Origin: Candidatus Magasanikiibacteriota bacterium
GTDB taxonomy: Bacteria > Patescibacteria > ABY1 > Magasanikbacterales > 2-02-FULL-50-9b
Length of the DNA: 64,000 bases
Reading direction: 5' to 3'
NCBI GenBank assembly: GCA_903893485.1
Contig: CAITMK010000011.1
Location: 33,167-97,166 of the forward strand
This document shows positions 32,187 through 39,890 of the stretch, piece by piece (positions within the stretch are counted from its first letter, which is position 1; each line of letters opens with the position of its first letter). The notes beneath the pieces were generated by a model. That model made no database searches. It worked only from the letters and a program-made list of their open reading frames with translations, and had not been told where the DNA came from. Position numbers and translations under genes: made by a program.

Positions 32187-32912
32187 ATGAAACCAGAGTT
32201 GGCACAGCAATTACTAAAGGCAACCGTGGCACAGTATAACCGCATTGCGGTTGAATTTGATAGTGCCCGCAGTACAGCCTCTGATTTTACTGCATTGACA
32301 CGATTTGTCAAACCAGGAGACCTGGTGGTTGACGTGGCTTGCGGCAATGGCCGTTTGGCCGCTGCTTTTGCCGATCAGGAGGTCCGAATGATTGGCACGG
32401 ATGGCTCAAAGGAACTTATCACAATTGCCCGTGAACGCTATGCCACCGAGATTGAAAAAGGATGGCTTGGATTTACCGTTGCGGACATTATGGAATTGCC
32501 GTTCGATCACGCGCAGTTCGATGTGTGCTTTTTCATGGCAGCGCTGCATCATGTGCCAAGTCACGCGATGCGTATTGCCGTGATGCGAGATCTTAAAAAG
32601 ATTATTAAACCAGGCGCACGCGTTATTGGTAGCGTGTGGAACTTGCGTGCAACACTTTTTACTCAGCGCTACGATTTGGAAACGCAGCTGGTAACGCCAC
32701 GCTCGGGCCACGATGTGGGCGATGTATTTATTCCATGGAAATCAGGTGGTGCGGCCGAAGAACGGTATTGCCATGCGTTTACCATTGAAGAGCTTCAGGA
32801 TTTGTTTACTGAGGTCGGATTTGTTATTGAAGAGTTATATCCAGTCGATCGCATGTTTGAAAAAGTAGAATTTGCGGACTCACTGAATATCTTTTTTGTG
32901 CTCCGTGGATAA
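32187..32912 (+). CDS. Trm9/ALKBH8-like SAM-dependent methyltransferase
   Basis: A class I methyltransferase of 241 aa. The SAM loop is VVDVACGNGRLAAAF, with TDGSKELI and LPFDHAQFDVCFFMAALHHV after it. The C-terminal pattern DVFIPWKSGG then RYCHAFTIEELQDLFTEVGF closely follows Trm9/ALKBH8, which methylate carboxymethyluridine-34 to mcm5U in tRNA. Adjacency to elp3, which makes that carboxymethyl group, supports the same role. ATG 32187 follows a GTGAGG site; the start codon touches that of elp3 in CATATG. A generic small-molecule methyltransferase cannot be excluded. Confidence 0.8.
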   Translation: MKPELAQQLLKATVAQYNRIAVEFDSARSTASDFTALTRFVKPGDLVVDVACGNGRLAAAFADQEVRMIGTDGSKELITIARERYATEIEKGWLGFTVADIMELPFDHAQFDVCFFMAALHHVPSHAMRIAVMRDLKKIIKPGARVIGSVWNLRATLFTQRYDLETQLVTPRSGHDVGDVFIPWKSGGAAEERYCHAFTIEELQDLFTEVGFVIEELYPVDRMFEKVEFADSLNIFFVLRG

Positions 32913-32968
32913 CTGATCTTGCACGGATACGTTCTTTTTGTTATCATCAAAAATATAAAATTACAATT

Positions 32969-33136
32969 ATGCTTACAACAACCGGTACCGACGAAGTTGC
33001 ATTAGACGATGACGCAGATTTCGATGAAGATGCTGAAGAATTAGAAGGTTTTGGCCTCGCCGACGAAGAAGCTGAACCAGGTCAAAGCGATCTCATGGGT
33101 TCATCAGACGATGCATACTGGGACGAAGAAAAATAA
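32969..33136 (+). CDS. Small, highly acidic protein (55 aa)
   Basis: The 55-aa protein has about 20 Asp/Glu and only one Lys (the last residue) and no Arg. Blocks such as DDDADFDEDAEELEG and DDAYWDEEK suggest a disordered acidic protein. ATG 32969 follows a TATAAA box (from 32953) at short distance, without Shine-Dalgarno. Small acidic proteins of this kind can mimic nucleic acid, bind basic proteins or ribosome parts, but the role here is unknown. It lies 4 nt before dus. Confidence 0.65.
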   Translation: MLTTTGTDEVALDDDADFDEDAEELEGFGLADEEAEPGQSDLMGSSDDAYWDEEK

Positions 33137-33140
33137 TTAA

Positions 33141-34118
33141 ATGATTTCTTGGGGCACGTTGCCAAAACCAATCATTGCACTTTCACCAATGGCGGACATG
33201 ACTGATTCGCCATTTTGTCGTATTGCAAAAGAATTTGGATGGCCCGTGGTGTTCCGCGAGATGGTTTCTTCAGAGGCGCTGGTTCGTGAGTCAGCAAAAA
33301 CCTTGCATATGGCCGCGTTTCACGAAGAAGAACGTCCGCTGATTCAGCAAATTTTTGGTAAGGACCCGCTCATTATGGCGCGGGCCGCAGAAATTATTGA
33401 AAAGAATTTTGCACCCGATGGTATCGACATTAATATGGGATGTCCGGTGTATAAAATCGTTTCTGATTTTAACGGCGCGTGCCTCATGAAAGATCCAGCA
33501 CGTGCCACGGCGATTGTACGCGAAATGAAAAAAGCCGTGCAGGCGCCGATTTCGGTTAAGATTCGTTTGGGTTGGTCTGATCCAACCGAATGTTTAGATT
33601 TTGTAAAACAGCTCGAAGAAGCCGGCGCGGAATTAATTACCATTCACGGTCGCACACGCGCACAAGGGTACAGTGGTGTTGCCGATTGGGAAATGGTTGG
33701 CCGCGCAAAGCAGCAAGTTTCAATTCCGGTATTGTGTAACGGCGACATTCATACGCCAGAAAAAGTTTTTGAAGCGCTAAAAATTTCTGGTTGCGATGGC
33801 GCGCTCATAGCACGCGGCGCTTTGGGCTGTCCATGGTTTTATCAGCACTACGCCGAAATTCGTGACACGGGCGTGCGCCAAACGGAAATCACACCTGCAT
33901 TTCGGGCCGACGTTGTGTTGCGTCATGCGCAGTTGCACATGGCAGAGTATGGTCCGCGCGGCATTACCACATTCCGCAAACATTTATCGTGGTACTTTAA
34001 AGGTATCGAAGGAATTAAATCATTTCGTACCGAATTAATGCAAGTCAATTCAATGGAGCGGTTGCAGGAATTGTTGGCGCAGTTTGTAGCCGATAGCGGT
34101 ACAGCTTCAGGGATTTAG
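33141..34118 (+). CDS. dus: tRNA-dihydrouridine synthase
   Basis: A FMN-dependent enzyme (325 aa) that reduces uridines of the tRNA D-loop. It has the TIM-barrel start PIIALSPMADMTDSPFC, DGIDINMGCPVYKIV with the catalytic Cys, KIRLGW, ITIHGRTRAQGYSG, and the FMN phosphate-binding GDIHTPEKV and IARGALGCPWF. The family subtype (DusB-like) is not certain. The 3' end overlaps the convergent methyltransferase by 74 nt. Confidence 0.94.
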   Translation: MISWGTLPKPIIALSPMADMTDSPFCRIAKEFGWPVVFREMVSSEALVRESAKTLHMAAFHEEERPLIQQIFGKDPLIMARAAEIIEKNFAPDGIDINMGCPVYKIVSDFNGACLMKDPARATAIVREMKKAVQAPISVKIRLGWSDPTECLDFVKQLEEAGAELITIHGRTRAQGYSGVADWEMVGRAKQQVSIPVLCNGDIHTPEKVFEALKISGCDGALIARGALGCPWFYQHYAEIRDTGVRQTEITPAFRADVVLRHAQLHMAEYGPRGITTFRKHLSWYFKGIEGIKSFRTELMQVNSMERLQELLAQFVADSGTASGI

Positions 34119-34596
34119 GCGCCTCAAATATTTTTTCCGGCGTCATGCCAGGCAATTCCCAAACGTAATTAATCAGGCGAGCGCCGTTGGGCAGCTCGTT
34201 TATTTTTTTTAATAAGTGGTCAAACGATTTTGGCATTAAAAAAGTATACACAACCGTGGTGCGGCTTACATCTGCTTTCCAAAAATTTCTAAAATAAATT
34301 TTCGGGCGTATATTGCGCGGCGTAAATAAACAGCGCACTTGCGCAATCAAATAGGGAAGCAAGGATATTTCATATCCAATGGCCTCAGCCGCTCCGGCGC
34401 GCATGGCAGCAAAAAGTAATCGGCCATCGCCGCAGCCTAAGTCGACAACCACGTCAGTTGGTAAAATTTCGCCAGCTTCAATGAATCGCGTGACGTCTGA
34501 AGCGCGGGCTGGTACCCAGGGCGCTGCAGAATAACCACCAATCACAAACGTGAACATGAATAAAAAAATGATTGCAAAAAGAATGTGCAACACCAT
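34045..34596 (-). CDS. Membrane-anchored SAM-dependent methyltransferase
   Basis: The 183-aa protein starts with a membrane helix (MVLHILFAIIFLFMFTFVIGG) and continues into a class I methyltransferase fold: VVVDLGCGDGRLLFAAMRAG, AIGYEISLLPYLIAQ, and a NYVWELPGM block. The ATG at 34596 is 1 nt after the ABC permease stop, making it the last gene of the MacAB-like operon. Its substrate is unknown; a lipid, quinone or cell-surface substrate is suggested only by the anchor. The 3' end overlaps dus on the other strand. Confidence 0.75.
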   Translation of the reverse strand: MVLHILFAIIFLFMFTFVIGGYSAAPWVPARASDVTRFIEAGEILPTDVVVDLGCGDGRLLFAAMRAGAAEAIGYEISLLPYLIAQVRCLFTPRNIRPKIYFRNFWKADVSRTTVVYTFLMPKSFDHLLKKINELPNGARLINYVWELPGMTPEKIFEAPKSLKLYRYRLQTAPTIPATAPLN

Positions 34597-34597
34597 A

Positions 34598-35845
34598 TTA
34601 CTCGTAACGAAGTGCTTCCACTGGGCTGCGTTTTGCAGCTTGCTGCGCCGGATATAATCCAAACACAATACCTGTTACCGTTGAAACGGTTGCAGACAAA
34701 ATAAGTGCGCTTGCAGGCATCATAAAAATCCAACCCGCTTGACCACCAAAATTTTTAATGACGTAGGCAATTACATAACTGAGTGAACCGCCGAGTACCG
34801 TACCAATAATGCCACCAACCATTGTAAGCATTAACGATTCAAGTAAAAATTGCAAAATAATTTCTTTATTTTTAGCACCAAGCGCTTTGCGTAAACCAAT
34901 TTCTTTGGTTCGTTCCATAACAGACACCAGCATAATATTCATAATACCAATGCCGCCAACAATTAATGAAATGCTGGCGATGGCAGTTAAAAATGCGGTC
35001 ATGACAGACGTAATATTGCCGAGCAAAGATAACACATCGGCTTGAGTACGAATCGTAAAATCATCTTTATCTGGATTGGTAATGCGATGACTGCTGCGCA
35101 TGATTTTGGTGATACGATCTTTTACAAAATTAATATCGTACTGCGGCTGCGCCTCGATGGAAACTGAGTTGTAAAAATTAATACCAAGCAATTGTTTTTG
35201 TGCAACTGACATTGGAATGATAACTAAACTGTCTTGATCGATACCAAATGCACCAACACCTTTTTGCTCAAGCACACCGATAATGCGAAAGGGAATATCT
35301 TTGAGGCGCACAATTTTTCCAATTGGTTCGCGCGCACCAAATAAATCGGTTGCAAGTTGTGAGCCAATAATGGCAACGCGACTTGCGCCGGTGACATCCT
35401 GCTCGGTAAACGCGGCGCCTTTTGCAACATTAAAATTTCTGATACCAAAAAAATCTGGCGTGCTGCCTTCAAAAGTAACCTGAGTATCTTTATCTTCAAA
35501 AACCATGCGGGCGCCACCACGAACATCGGGCGCTAAACGTTTAATAGATGGCTCTTGTTTGAGCGCATTGATATCTGCCTCGACAAGTGTTTTTATAACG
35601 ATACCAAGCGATGATTGCGGCGCAGAAAGCTGTGAGCCTTTCGTTGCACCCGGCACCACAAAAATTAAATTGGAGCCAACGCCTTGCACTTGATTAATAA
35701 TCAGCGCCTTGGCAGACGCGCCAATAGACATGAGGAGCATCACGGACGCGATACCGATAACAATACCAAGCATGGTAAGAAGCGAGCGAATTTTCGCGTT
35801 GCTCACGCCTTCATATGCGGTGCGGACAGCATCAGTTAATTTCAT
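34598..35845 (-). CDS. MacB-like ABC transporter permease
   Basis: The 415-aa protein fits the MacB permease layout. An N-terminal membrane helix (residues about 20-42, MLGIVIGIASVMLLMSIG) is followed by a large periplasmic MacB_PCD domain and three C-terminal helices in the FtsX fold, with the MERTKEIGLRKALGAKNKEI motif. It uses the ATPase encoded upstream to drive export or mechanotransmission with the adaptor at 36521. The start overlaps the ATPase stop by 4 nt. Confidence 0.93.
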   Translation of the reverse strand: MKLTDAVRTAYEGVSNAKIRSLLTMLGIVIGIASVMLLMSIGASAKALIINQVQGVGSNLIFVVPGATKGSQLSAPQSSLGIVIKTLVEADINALKQEPSIKRLAPDVRGGARMVFEDKDTQVTFEGSTPDFFGIRNFNVAKGAAFTEQDVTGASRVAIIGSQLATDLFGAREPIGKIVRLKDIPFRIIGVLEQKGVGAFGIDQDSLVIIPMSVAQKQLLGINFYNSVSIEAQPQYDINFVKDRITKIMRSSHRITNPDKDDFTIRTQADVLSLLGNITSVMTAFLTAIASISLIVGGIGIMNIMLVSVMERTKEIGLRKALGAKNKEIILQFLLESLMLTMVGGIIGTVLGGSLSYVIAYVIKNFGGQAGWIFMMPASALILSATVSTVTGIVFGLYPAQQAAKRSPVEALRYE

Positions 35846-36519
35846 AGCGCGGTGTCTGAATCAACCAGACCATCTTTAATGCGAATTAAACGATTGGCAT
35901 ATTGTGCAGTTGCAAGATCGTGCGTAACTAAAATTACCGTGCGGCCATCTTCATGTAATTTTTTGAGAATTTCCATAACTTGTTTGCCGGATGCGGAATC
36001 AAGATTGCCCGTTGGTTCATCTGCGAAAACCACCGCGGGATTTGCAACCAAAGCGCGTGCAATCGCAACACGTTGTTTTTGCCCACCAGATAATTTGCCC
36101 GCGGCAATTTGTAATCTTTCAGTAAGCCCAACATTTGCAACCGCGGCTTCAATGCGTGATTTACGCGCGTCAGCGGGTAGGGAAACGCTGTACAAAAGTG
36201 GTAGTTCAACATTGCGATACACCGAAACGCGCGGCAATAAATTAAACGATTGAAACACAAAGCCGATCGTTTCGTTGCGAAATGTTGCGAGTGCCGCGTC
36301 GTCCAAGGTTTGCATTTCTTTTTCTTCGAATTTAATAATGCCCGCGGTTGGGCGATCCAAAAAACTCAGCATTTGAAGCAGCGTTGATTTACCAGAACCA
36401 GATGGACCCATGATCGCTACAAATTCACCCTGGTTAATCGTCAGGGAAATTCCTTTCAGCGCATTGGTGGTAATGTCGTTATCGACGTATACCTTGGTAA
36501 TGTTGGTGGCGGTAATCAT
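35842..36519 (-). CDS. ABC transporter ATP-binding protein (MacB/LolD type)
   Basis: The 225-aa ATPase has Walker A GPSGSGKSTLL, Q-loop FVFQSFNLLPR, signature LSGGQKQRVAIARAL, Walker B VFADEPTGNLD and the switch His in VTHDLATA. It matches the MacB/LolD group. The start is ATG 36519 (MITATNITKVY), 1 nt after the adaptor stop; the longer frame only overlaps the adaptor gene. It energises the permease encoded after it. Confidence 0.95.
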   Translation of the reverse strand: MITATNITKVYVDNDITTNALKGISLTINQGEFVAIMGPSGSGKSTLLQMLSFLDRPTAGIIKFEEKEMQTLDDAALATFRNETIGFVFQSFNLLPRVSVYRNVELPLLYSVSLPADARKSRIEAAVANVGLTERLQIAAGKLSGGQKQRVAIARALVANPAVVFADEPTGNLDSASGKQVMEILKKLHEDGRTVILVTHDLATAQYANRLIRIKDGLVDSDTAL

Positions 36520-36520
36520 G

Positions 36521-38062
36521 TTATTTGAGGCCAACGCTTTCGACCTGGTCATTTTCGGCAAGACCGCTGGTGATTTCGACGACACCATTCGTACCGCGCA
36601 TGCCCATGGTAATTTTCGTTTTTTGACTTGGCGCACCTGCGACAATTTTTTGTACAAATGCACCGGCATCTTCTTCGCTGATGGTATATTCCGGTAATGT
36701 CAAAACATTTTCTTTTTTCTGCGCATGAATTGTTAAGTTTGCGGTCAAACCACTTTTAACGCGCGCATCTTCTGTTTGCAATGCGATTACAATTTTGTAA
36801 TTTACCACACCATCGATAATGGTTTCAGCTGGATCGATAAACGAAACATGTGCGGGAAAATTATCGCTACCGATCGCATCAAAGGTCACAGCAACATCGT
36901 TACCCACGGCTAATTTACCAACGTCAACTTCAGGAACCTGGGCTTCAATTTCCAATGCGTTTGGTGCGATTACGGTTGCAACCGTTGCATTTGGCGCCGC
37001 GATTTCACCACGTTGAATATCGAGGAAGGTAACGGTGCCATCAATCGGTGAACGCAACGCAAATTTTGCTAATTGCGCACTATATAACTGAACCGTAGCG
37101 GCCGCTGAGGCGACCTGCGCCTCCTGCGCTTTGATTTGATCCGGCACAACGCCTGCATTTTGCAGCGCAAGAGTATTTTGAAGCTTACTCAAGGCTAGTT
37201 TTTGCGTGACAATATTTTGTTGCAGTGCCTGCACGGCAGTTTGTGCGGTGACCAAATTAGTTATTGCAAGACTAATATTGGTACGATAAACCGCAACGGT
37301 TGCATCATTTTGTAAACACTGATTTGCGATTGAAACACGCGTTACATCCAAAAATTGTTTGATAAGCGTAAGCTGGCTTGCTGCATCCGCCAAAATACGT
37401 TCCTTTTCGGTTGCGTCGGTGGTTGCTGAAATATCTGTTACATCTTTTTGAATCCGCGCTAATATATAGTCGGCATTACCACGTTGTGTTTGCGCATCGG
37501 TTTTTGCACCTTCTTCGCAAGTATAATATGTTGCGCTATATAATTGACCAATATTGCCAGAAAACATGCCCAATGTTTTGGTGCGAACGGCATCGTCTGA
37601 TTTTTGGTAGGCATCGGCAAGCGTGTTGGCCGCATCATTGTAATAGTTTGCCAATGTTTGCGCTGCATTTTGCACATCATTTTGCGCGAGCAAGATTGTT
37701 TCGGGTCGAGTGCCCGCATTTAATTCATCGAGATGTGCTTGTTGCGCATCAAGCGCTGCCTGTGCCTGATGAAGCTGCGCCGCAAGTTCACCTGCATCGA
37801 GTTGAATGAGGAGCTGACCAACTTTAACCTTGTCGCCAGTTTTAGCCGCTACTTGCGTGACGCGACCCGATCTTTCAAAGGCTAAATCAACACGAGACAT
37901 GGATTTAGTTTTACCAGTCAGAGAAACGTCCTGCAAAACAGTTCCACGGGTAACCGTGACCGTTGCCTTAGCCGCTGTTGCGCTCGTTCGATTTTTATAA
38001 ATAAAGCCGCCAGCTGCCAAAATAATGATAACTAAAGCTGAAATCCAAATTTTTCGGTTCAT
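36521..38062 (-). CDS. MacA/HlyD-family membrane fusion adaptor
   Basis: A periplasmic adaptor of 513 aa, longer than most MacA proteins. It has an N-terminal anchor (IWISALVIIILAAGGFIY), a barrel-sandwich lipoyl half-motif (GRVTQVAAKTGDKVKVGQLLIQLD), a long alpha-hairpin (about residues 95-320) with Gln/Ala-rich coiled coil, and the second lipoyl half (ALRSPIDGTVTFLDIQRGE). In this operon it would link the ABC pair to the outside, though a tolC-like channel is not seen and these cells are often monoderm. Confidence 0.93.
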   Translation of the reverse strand: MNRKIWISALVIIILAAGGFIYKNRTSATAAKATVTVTRGTVLQDVSLTGKTKSMSRVDLAFERSGRVTQVAAKTGDKVKVGQLLIQLDAGELAAQLHQAQAALDAQQAHLDELNAGTRPETILLAQNDVQNAAQTLANYYNDAANTLADAYQKSDDAVRTKTLGMFSGNIGQLYSATYYTCEEGAKTDAQTQRGNADYILARIQKDVTDISATTDATEKERILADAASQLTLIKQFLDVTRVSIANQCLQNDATVAVYRTNISLAITNLVTAQTAVQALQQNIVTQKLALSKLQNTLALQNAGVVPDQIKAQEAQVASAAATVQLYSAQLAKFALRSPIDGTVTFLDIQRGEIAAPNATVATVIAPNALEIEAQVPEVDVGKLAVGNDVAVTFDAIGSDNFPAHVSFIDPAETIIDGVVNYKIVIALQTEDARVKSGLTANLTIHAQKKENVLTLPEYTISEEDAGAFVQKIVAGAPSQKTKITMGMRGTNGVVEITSGLAENDQVESVGLK

Positions 38063-38129
38063 AATATTCTAATCAAGATGTGGCTAGTATACGCCTGATG
38101 TCGTGGCGGGGTCAACTTATGATTACTCT

Positions 38130-38170
38130 AAGAAAAAGAAAAAATCCCACTCGAAAGTGGGATTTTTTCT
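38130..38170. terminator. Bidirectional terminator between MacA-like gene and tRNA-Gln(CTG)
   Basis: A perfect 11-bp stem (38141-38151 with 38156-38166) with a CGAA loop and A/T tracts on both sides. It ends the tRNA transcript. Confidence 0.85.
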
Positions 38171-38171
38171 T

Positions 38172-38245
38172 TGGCTCCGAGACCAGGATTCGAACCTAGA
38201 TACCCTGCTCCAGAGGCAGGAGTCCTACCATTAGACGATCTCGGA
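38172..38245 (-). tRNA. trnQ: tRNA-Gln (anticodon CTG)
   Basis: Read on the minus strand: acceptor TCCGAGA/TCTCGGA, D-arm GTC..GAC, anticodon stem CCTGC/GCAGG with loop CTCTGGA and CTG at 34-36, T-arm CTAGG/TTCGAAT/CCTGG. Discriminator G and encoded CCA (38174-38172). Together with tRNA-Gln(TTG) at 1765 the genome has a full glutamine set. Confidence 0.96.
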
Positions 38246-38286
38246 ATGCGGCAGTACTATATCATGCGGCTTTGAAATTTGCAAGA

Positions 38287-39849
38287 CTAGCCAACCACTT
38301 TGCCGCCAAGCATTTCAAGGGCGTCTGCCACCGGCCCTTCGGTTGGCGTGGTGAGCTCTTCGATGATGATATTTGTAATGAGGGCGGCGCCAACTGCGGC
38401 CGAAAGTTCGGCATCAAGCGCGCCTTTTACGGTTGGCTGCAGCAATTTGGCGCGATACATAGGGAAGTGAACGGCTAGAGTAACCATTTCGCCCGCGGCA
38501 CCCACAACCGATGTTGCCGAGAGAAAAATTCCCATTGATGGTACGCGGCCAGCCAATGTTTGTGTAACCGTGCTCCACACACTTTGTACGCGGGCCAAAA
38601 GTGCTTCATCAGATGGTTGCATCGTGGCGGAGATTTCAAAAACAGGCGGTGGCACGGCGGAATTAGCAGTTGGTGCTGCGACTGGTGCAGCAGGTTTTGG
38701 TTGCACTGTGGGCGCAGCAGGGGTAACAGGCGCCGCAACCGGAGCTGGTGCCGGTTTAGTTCCGGTTAATTCAACACATGCCAAATGAAGCGGCACAAAA
38801 GGTGAGGCAATTGTTTTATATAATAATTTTTTTGCCAAGAAAACTTCGATTGCGTTGGCTATCCACGAAGCATCAAAATTTTTGCCCGCAACCGCAAGTG
38901 CCATGGATTCTTCGTCACTAAAAATTCCCAAAAACGGTGGCAGTGATTTGGTTGCCGTAACTACTAAAATTTCGTGCGCATGTTTTATGAGCGCATCCAT
39001 GAAAAGCGGCAAATCCGTGCCACGATTAAATAAATCTTGTATTTGCGCAAAAGCAGCGTTAGTATTTTTTTGATTCAACAGACCGAGCAGGGCAATGCTT
39101 TCAAATAAAAGTGTTGGTGGCAAAACAATATCAGCTTCAACGTCGGTGATGGTGCCGTTACCAATCGCGCGGAGTTGGCCGAGTAAACTTTCAGCATCAC
39201 GCAGCGCGCCGCCTGATGCCGCAATCACGCGGCGCAAAACAGATGGCTCAACCTCCATGTGTTCTGCAGCAACAATTTTTTGTAATTTTTCTTCCATCGC
39301 CTCGGCGGCAAGCGGCTTAAAAATAAAACGTTGGCAGCGTGATGCAACGGTTGCAGGCAGTTTGTGTAATTCTGTGGTTGCTAAAATATAAATCACATGC
39401 GCTGGCGGTTCCTCAAGTGATTTTAAAAGCGCGTTAAAAGATGAAGTCGAAAGCATGTGGACTTCATCGATGATAAAAATTTTATGCGAATCGCGAGTTG
39501 GCAAGACGCGCGCGTTTTCGATAATTTCTTCGCGGACCGTGTCGACGCCGGTATGAGTCGCGGCATCAAGTTCGATTACGTCAACGCTGCGGCCCGTGGT
39601 AATGTCGAGGCAAGAAGAGCAGGTACCACAAGGTTCGCCCGTGAGCGGCTCGCGCGCATGGCAATTGATTGCTTTGGCAAAAATTCGGGCGCAACTTGTT
39701 TTGCCCGTACCGCGCGTGCCGGCAAAAATATACGCATGGGCAATGCGATTTTGGATTAATTCTTGCGTGAGAGTACGAATAATCGACACCTGTCCTTGAA
39801 CATCACGAAAAAATTGAGGGCGGTACGTGCGGTAGAGAGCTTCAGCCAT
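38287..39849 (-). CDS. dnaX: DNA polymerase III subunit gamma/tau
   Basis: The clamp-loader ATPase, 520 aa from ATG 39849 (MAEALYRTYRPQFF). Motifs are Walker A GTRGTGKTSCARIFAKA, the zinc site C-x8-C-x2-C-x2-C (starting CHAREPLTGEPC), Walker B IFIIDEVHML, and the SRC sensor (VASRCQRF). A Pro/Ala-rich linker (about 365-415) leads into a C-terminal domain for tau-like contacts. I see no obvious slippery site for a programmed frameshift. It is the sole replication gene in this block, lying between the tRNA and the secretion-like ATPase. Confidence 0.96.
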   Translation of the reverse strand: MAEALYRTYRPQFFRDVQGQVSIIRTLTQELIQNRIAHAYIFAGTRGTGKTSCARIFAKAINCHAREPLTGEPCGTCSSCLDITTGRSVDVIELDAATHTGVDTVREEIIENARVLPTRDSHKIFIIDEVHMLSTSSFNALLKSLEEPPAHVIYILATTELHKLPATVASRCQRFIFKPLAAEAMEEKLQKIVAAEHMEVEPSVLRRVIAASGGALRDAESLLGQLRAIGNGTITDVEADIVLPPTLLFESIALLGLLNQKNTNAAFAQIQDLFNRGTDLPLFMDALIKHAHEILVVTATKSLPPFLGIFSDEESMALAVAGKNFDASWIANAIEVFLAKKLLYKTIASPFVPLHLACVELTGTKPAPAPVAAPVTPAAPTVQPKPAAPVAAPTANSAVPPPVFEISATMQPSDEALLARVQSVWSTVTQTLAGRVPSMGIFLSATSVVGAAGEMVTLAVHFPMYRAKLLQPTVKGALDAELSAAVGAALITNIIIEELTTPTEGPVADALEMLGGKVVG

Positions 39850-39890
39850 AGGTGCTCTGCATAATAGCAGAGACATGCGGCTGTCGCAAG

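Noticed and set aside
38287..39849. Programmed frameshift in dnaX
   Set aside because: No slippery A-rich heptamer followed by a clear hairpin was seen in the linker region.
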